A stretch of DNA of 64,000 nt from Chitinophaga sp. LS1 (GTDB lineage Bacteria; Bacteroidota; Bacteroidia; Chitinophagales; Chitinophagaceae), in the NCBI RefSeq assembly GCF_034274695.1, contig NZ_CP128362.1, forward strand, positions 6,202,501 through 6,266,500, in the 5' to 3' direction. The notes under the pieces were generated by a model that searched no databases, was not told where the DNA came from, and saw nothing but the letters and a program-made list of their open reading frames with translations. Below, piece by piece: positions 62,754-64,000 of the stretch. Both the position numbers and the translations under genes were made by a program. How positions within the stretch are numbered: the stretch's first letter is position 1; each line of letters opens with the position of its first letter.

Positions 62754-63827
62754 TTAATTCCGATAGTACCGGCAATTTTCTTTTGTAACAATCTCAATTG
62801 GCATAAGGTACTCAGGCTCTACGGGTTGGTCATAAACAAGGTGCTGGAACAAAGTGATGATACCTCTGTACCCTTGCTCACGCGGCTTCTCACAGATAAG
62901 AAAATCAATAGTTCCAGACTGGAGATAGCTTACATTATCTGGAATAAAATCATATCCCAGCAGGATCAGGTGTTTAAGGCCAGCCTTTTCAAGGCAACGG
63001 GCAACCAGTGATACCCTGGAGTTAGTGACGAAAATAGCGCCGATGGCATTATCTTTTTTAAGGAGCTTTGTCAGATGGCGGGCCACTATTTCATAATCCG
63101 TATCCTTAGAATCGAATGTAATCAGCTCATAAGGCAGCTGATTGTCTTTGAAATACGCCCTGAAGCCTTCTTCCTTTCTCAATATGGAATAGTTGGTATC
63201 TATTTCCTGCGCGATTTTCGTAATAACAATCTTCTGCCCTTCCCGGATGCCATAACTTGCAAGCTGAGCGGCCACGTAGCCACTATGAAAGTTTTCAGGC
63301 CCAATATAGCACATGGCGTTAAAGCCGGGAATATCTGTATTGATCAGCACATAAGGAATACCGGACTCCTTGCAGTAATCAATGAGCTGTAAGGCAGTAT
63401 CAGAAAATGTGGGTGTTAGCAGGATGCCATCCGGGGCCGAGCGTATGATTTTTTTTACCTGCTTTTTAAAAGTGGCTTCATCGTTCTGGTCAAAGAAAAG
63501 CCGCTCTACCTTTATTCCATACTGCCTGATTTCATTTTCGGCCTGGTCAATCCCTTCCTTGGGTGCTTCCCAGAAAGCTGTTTCTGGCGAGGTGACAGGC
63601 AATAGCGTGGCCAGCCGCAGATTTCCCCTGCTGGCCAGTGCCAGGCGCCGCGCCAGTACATTGGGCTGGTAATTCAGCCTTTTCATGATCTCCCGGATCA
63701 AGGCCTTTGTCTTCTCAGATACTCCTTCCCTGTTGTGAATTACCCTGTCTACCGTTGCTATAGATACCTGTGCAAGCCTTGCAATTTCTTTTACTCCTGC
63801 GGCTGCTTTGCTATTATCTTTCTTCAT
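62754..63827 (-). CDS. LacI-family transcriptional regulator
   Basis: 357 residues from ATG 63827 (MKKDNSKAAAGVKEIARLAQ). The HTH and hinge (VKEIARLAQVSIATVDRVIH, then YQPNVLARRLA) are of the subgroup with TVDRV instead of TVSRV, followed by a periplasmic-binding-protein-like sensor domain (LATLLPVTSPETAFWEAPKEG; GILLTPTFSD; YVLINTDIPGFNAMCYIGPENFHSGYVAA). The effector is probably a sugar or sugar acid. It likely controls the downstream carbohydrate genes through the CG-centred palindromes at 59944 and 61459. A TATATTTG -7-like element lies 18 bp before the start. Confidence 0.92.
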   Translation of the reverse strand: MKKDNSKAAAGVKEIARLAQVSIATVDRVIHNREGVSEKTKALIREIMKRLNYQPNVLARRLALASRGNLRLATLLPVTSPETAFWEAPKEGIDQAENEIRQYGIKVERLFFDQNDEATFKKQVKKIIRSAPDGILLTPTFSDTALQLIDYCKESGIPYVLINTDIPGFNAMCYIGPENFHSGYVAAQLASYGIREGQKIVITKIAQEIDTNYSILRKEEGFRAYFKDNQLPYELITFDSKDTDYEIVARHLTKLLKKDNAIGAIFVTNSRVSLVARCLEKAGLKHLILLGYDFIPDNVSYLQSGTIDFLICEKPREQGYRGIITLFQHLVYDQPVEPEYLMPIEIVTKENCRYYRN

Positions 63828-63844
63828 AATATTATTAGCTATAA

Positions 63845-63852
63845 CAAATATA
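63845..63852 (-). promoter_or_regulatory. Candidate -7 element of the LacI gene
   Basis: TATATTTG (minus strand) matches TAnnTTTG, 18 bp before the ATG. No TTTG box at the usual distance, so moderate to low support. Confidence 0.35.
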
Positions 63853-63857
63853 AACAA

Positions 63858-63995
63858 TTAAACAGCCGCGTTGTATGACATTGCCTCCATGTTTTTCACT
63901 GTCCTTTCTCCAGTATGATCGAATCCCCTTTCCCGTTCATAATCCACCATAGCGGCAGACCTGTAATTGATGAACGCCTGGTGCAGGTGGCAGAG
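63858..63995 (-). CDS. C-terminal end of an unrecognised gene (partial or broken)
   Basis: The minus strand is open for 45 codons reading LCHLHQAFINYRSAAMVDYE, RERGFDHTGERTVKNMEAMS, YNAAV and stop at 63858. It looks like a genuine protein tail. A TAG at 63996-63998 in the same frame lies at the very edge of the window, so the gene is either broken like its neighbours or frameshifted just beyond. I do not recognise the family. It ends 31 bp before the LacI start. Confidence 0.45.
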   Translation of the reverse strand, partial: LCHLHQAFINYRSAAMVDYERERGFDHTGERTVKNMEAMSYNAAV

Positions 63996-64000
63996 CTATT

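Overview
The window reads as the chromosome of a Bacteroidota bacterium, most likely Chitinophagaceae (Chitinophaga-like). Evidence: four SusC/SusD pairs, a FecR/ECF-sigma-regulated SusC with an STN domain, lipoproteins with short lipoboxes followed by charged residues, LytTR regulation, promoters that fit the Bacteroidota pattern TTTG-N20-TAnnTTTG, and very few Shine-Dalgarno sequences. Assignment to a genus is inference from protein content; no rRNA or tRNA is present.

Layout. 1-2.2 kb: the N-terminal part of a GH76 mannanase-like enzyme and a MarR-GNAT fusion. 2.3-9.2 kb: a c-type cytochrome with a PQQ/sorbosone-dehydrogenase-like beta-propeller, then a SusC/SusD pair. 9.5-15.6 kb: a secreted CBM6-like protein, a CheR-PAS-histidine kinase giant with a separate CheB, and a LURP-one/scramblase-like protein. 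15.9-22.6 kb: ECF sigma, FecR anti-sigma, SusC with STN domain, SusD. 22.6-26.8 kb: a COG0523 metal-chaperone GTPase divergent from a subtilase lipoprotein, a decayed LytTR regulator and an SDR. 27.1-37.6 kb: a five-gene plus-strand glycan-uptake operon (SusC-SusD-SusC-SusD-surface lipoprotein) behind three LacI-type operator-like sites.

37.7-50.7 kb is an iron-acquisition island on the minus strand. A tightly overlapping seven-gene operon encodes an N-hydroxylating monooxygenase, an MFS exporter, an IucA/IucC-type NIS synthetase, a nitroreductase, a di-iron sterol-desaturase-like hydroxylase, a clavaminate-synthase-like Fe(II)/2OG oxygenase (probable lysine hydroxylase) and a PLP decarboxylase. 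Upstream lie a LuxR-type response regulator, a PepSY membrane protein and a TonB-dependent siderophore receptor. The gene set suggests a citrate- or dicarboxylate-based siderophore built on hydroxylated cadaverine, with tailoring enzymes that standard NIS clusters lack and no obvious acyltransferase. This is the best candidate in the window for an undescribed system.

51.2-63.9 kb is a carbohydrate-use locus on the minus strand without SusD: LacI regulator, GH28-like, GH20-like and six-hairpin glycosidases, a TonB-dependent receptor, a NagB-like deaminase and an ExuT-like MFS carrier. Two matching LacI-type palindromes precede its two transcription units. The locus contains several gene wrecks: a serine-recombinase fragment, a copper amine oxidase remnant, and a multiply frameshifted secreted protein. 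These suggest past insertion and ongoing gene loss.
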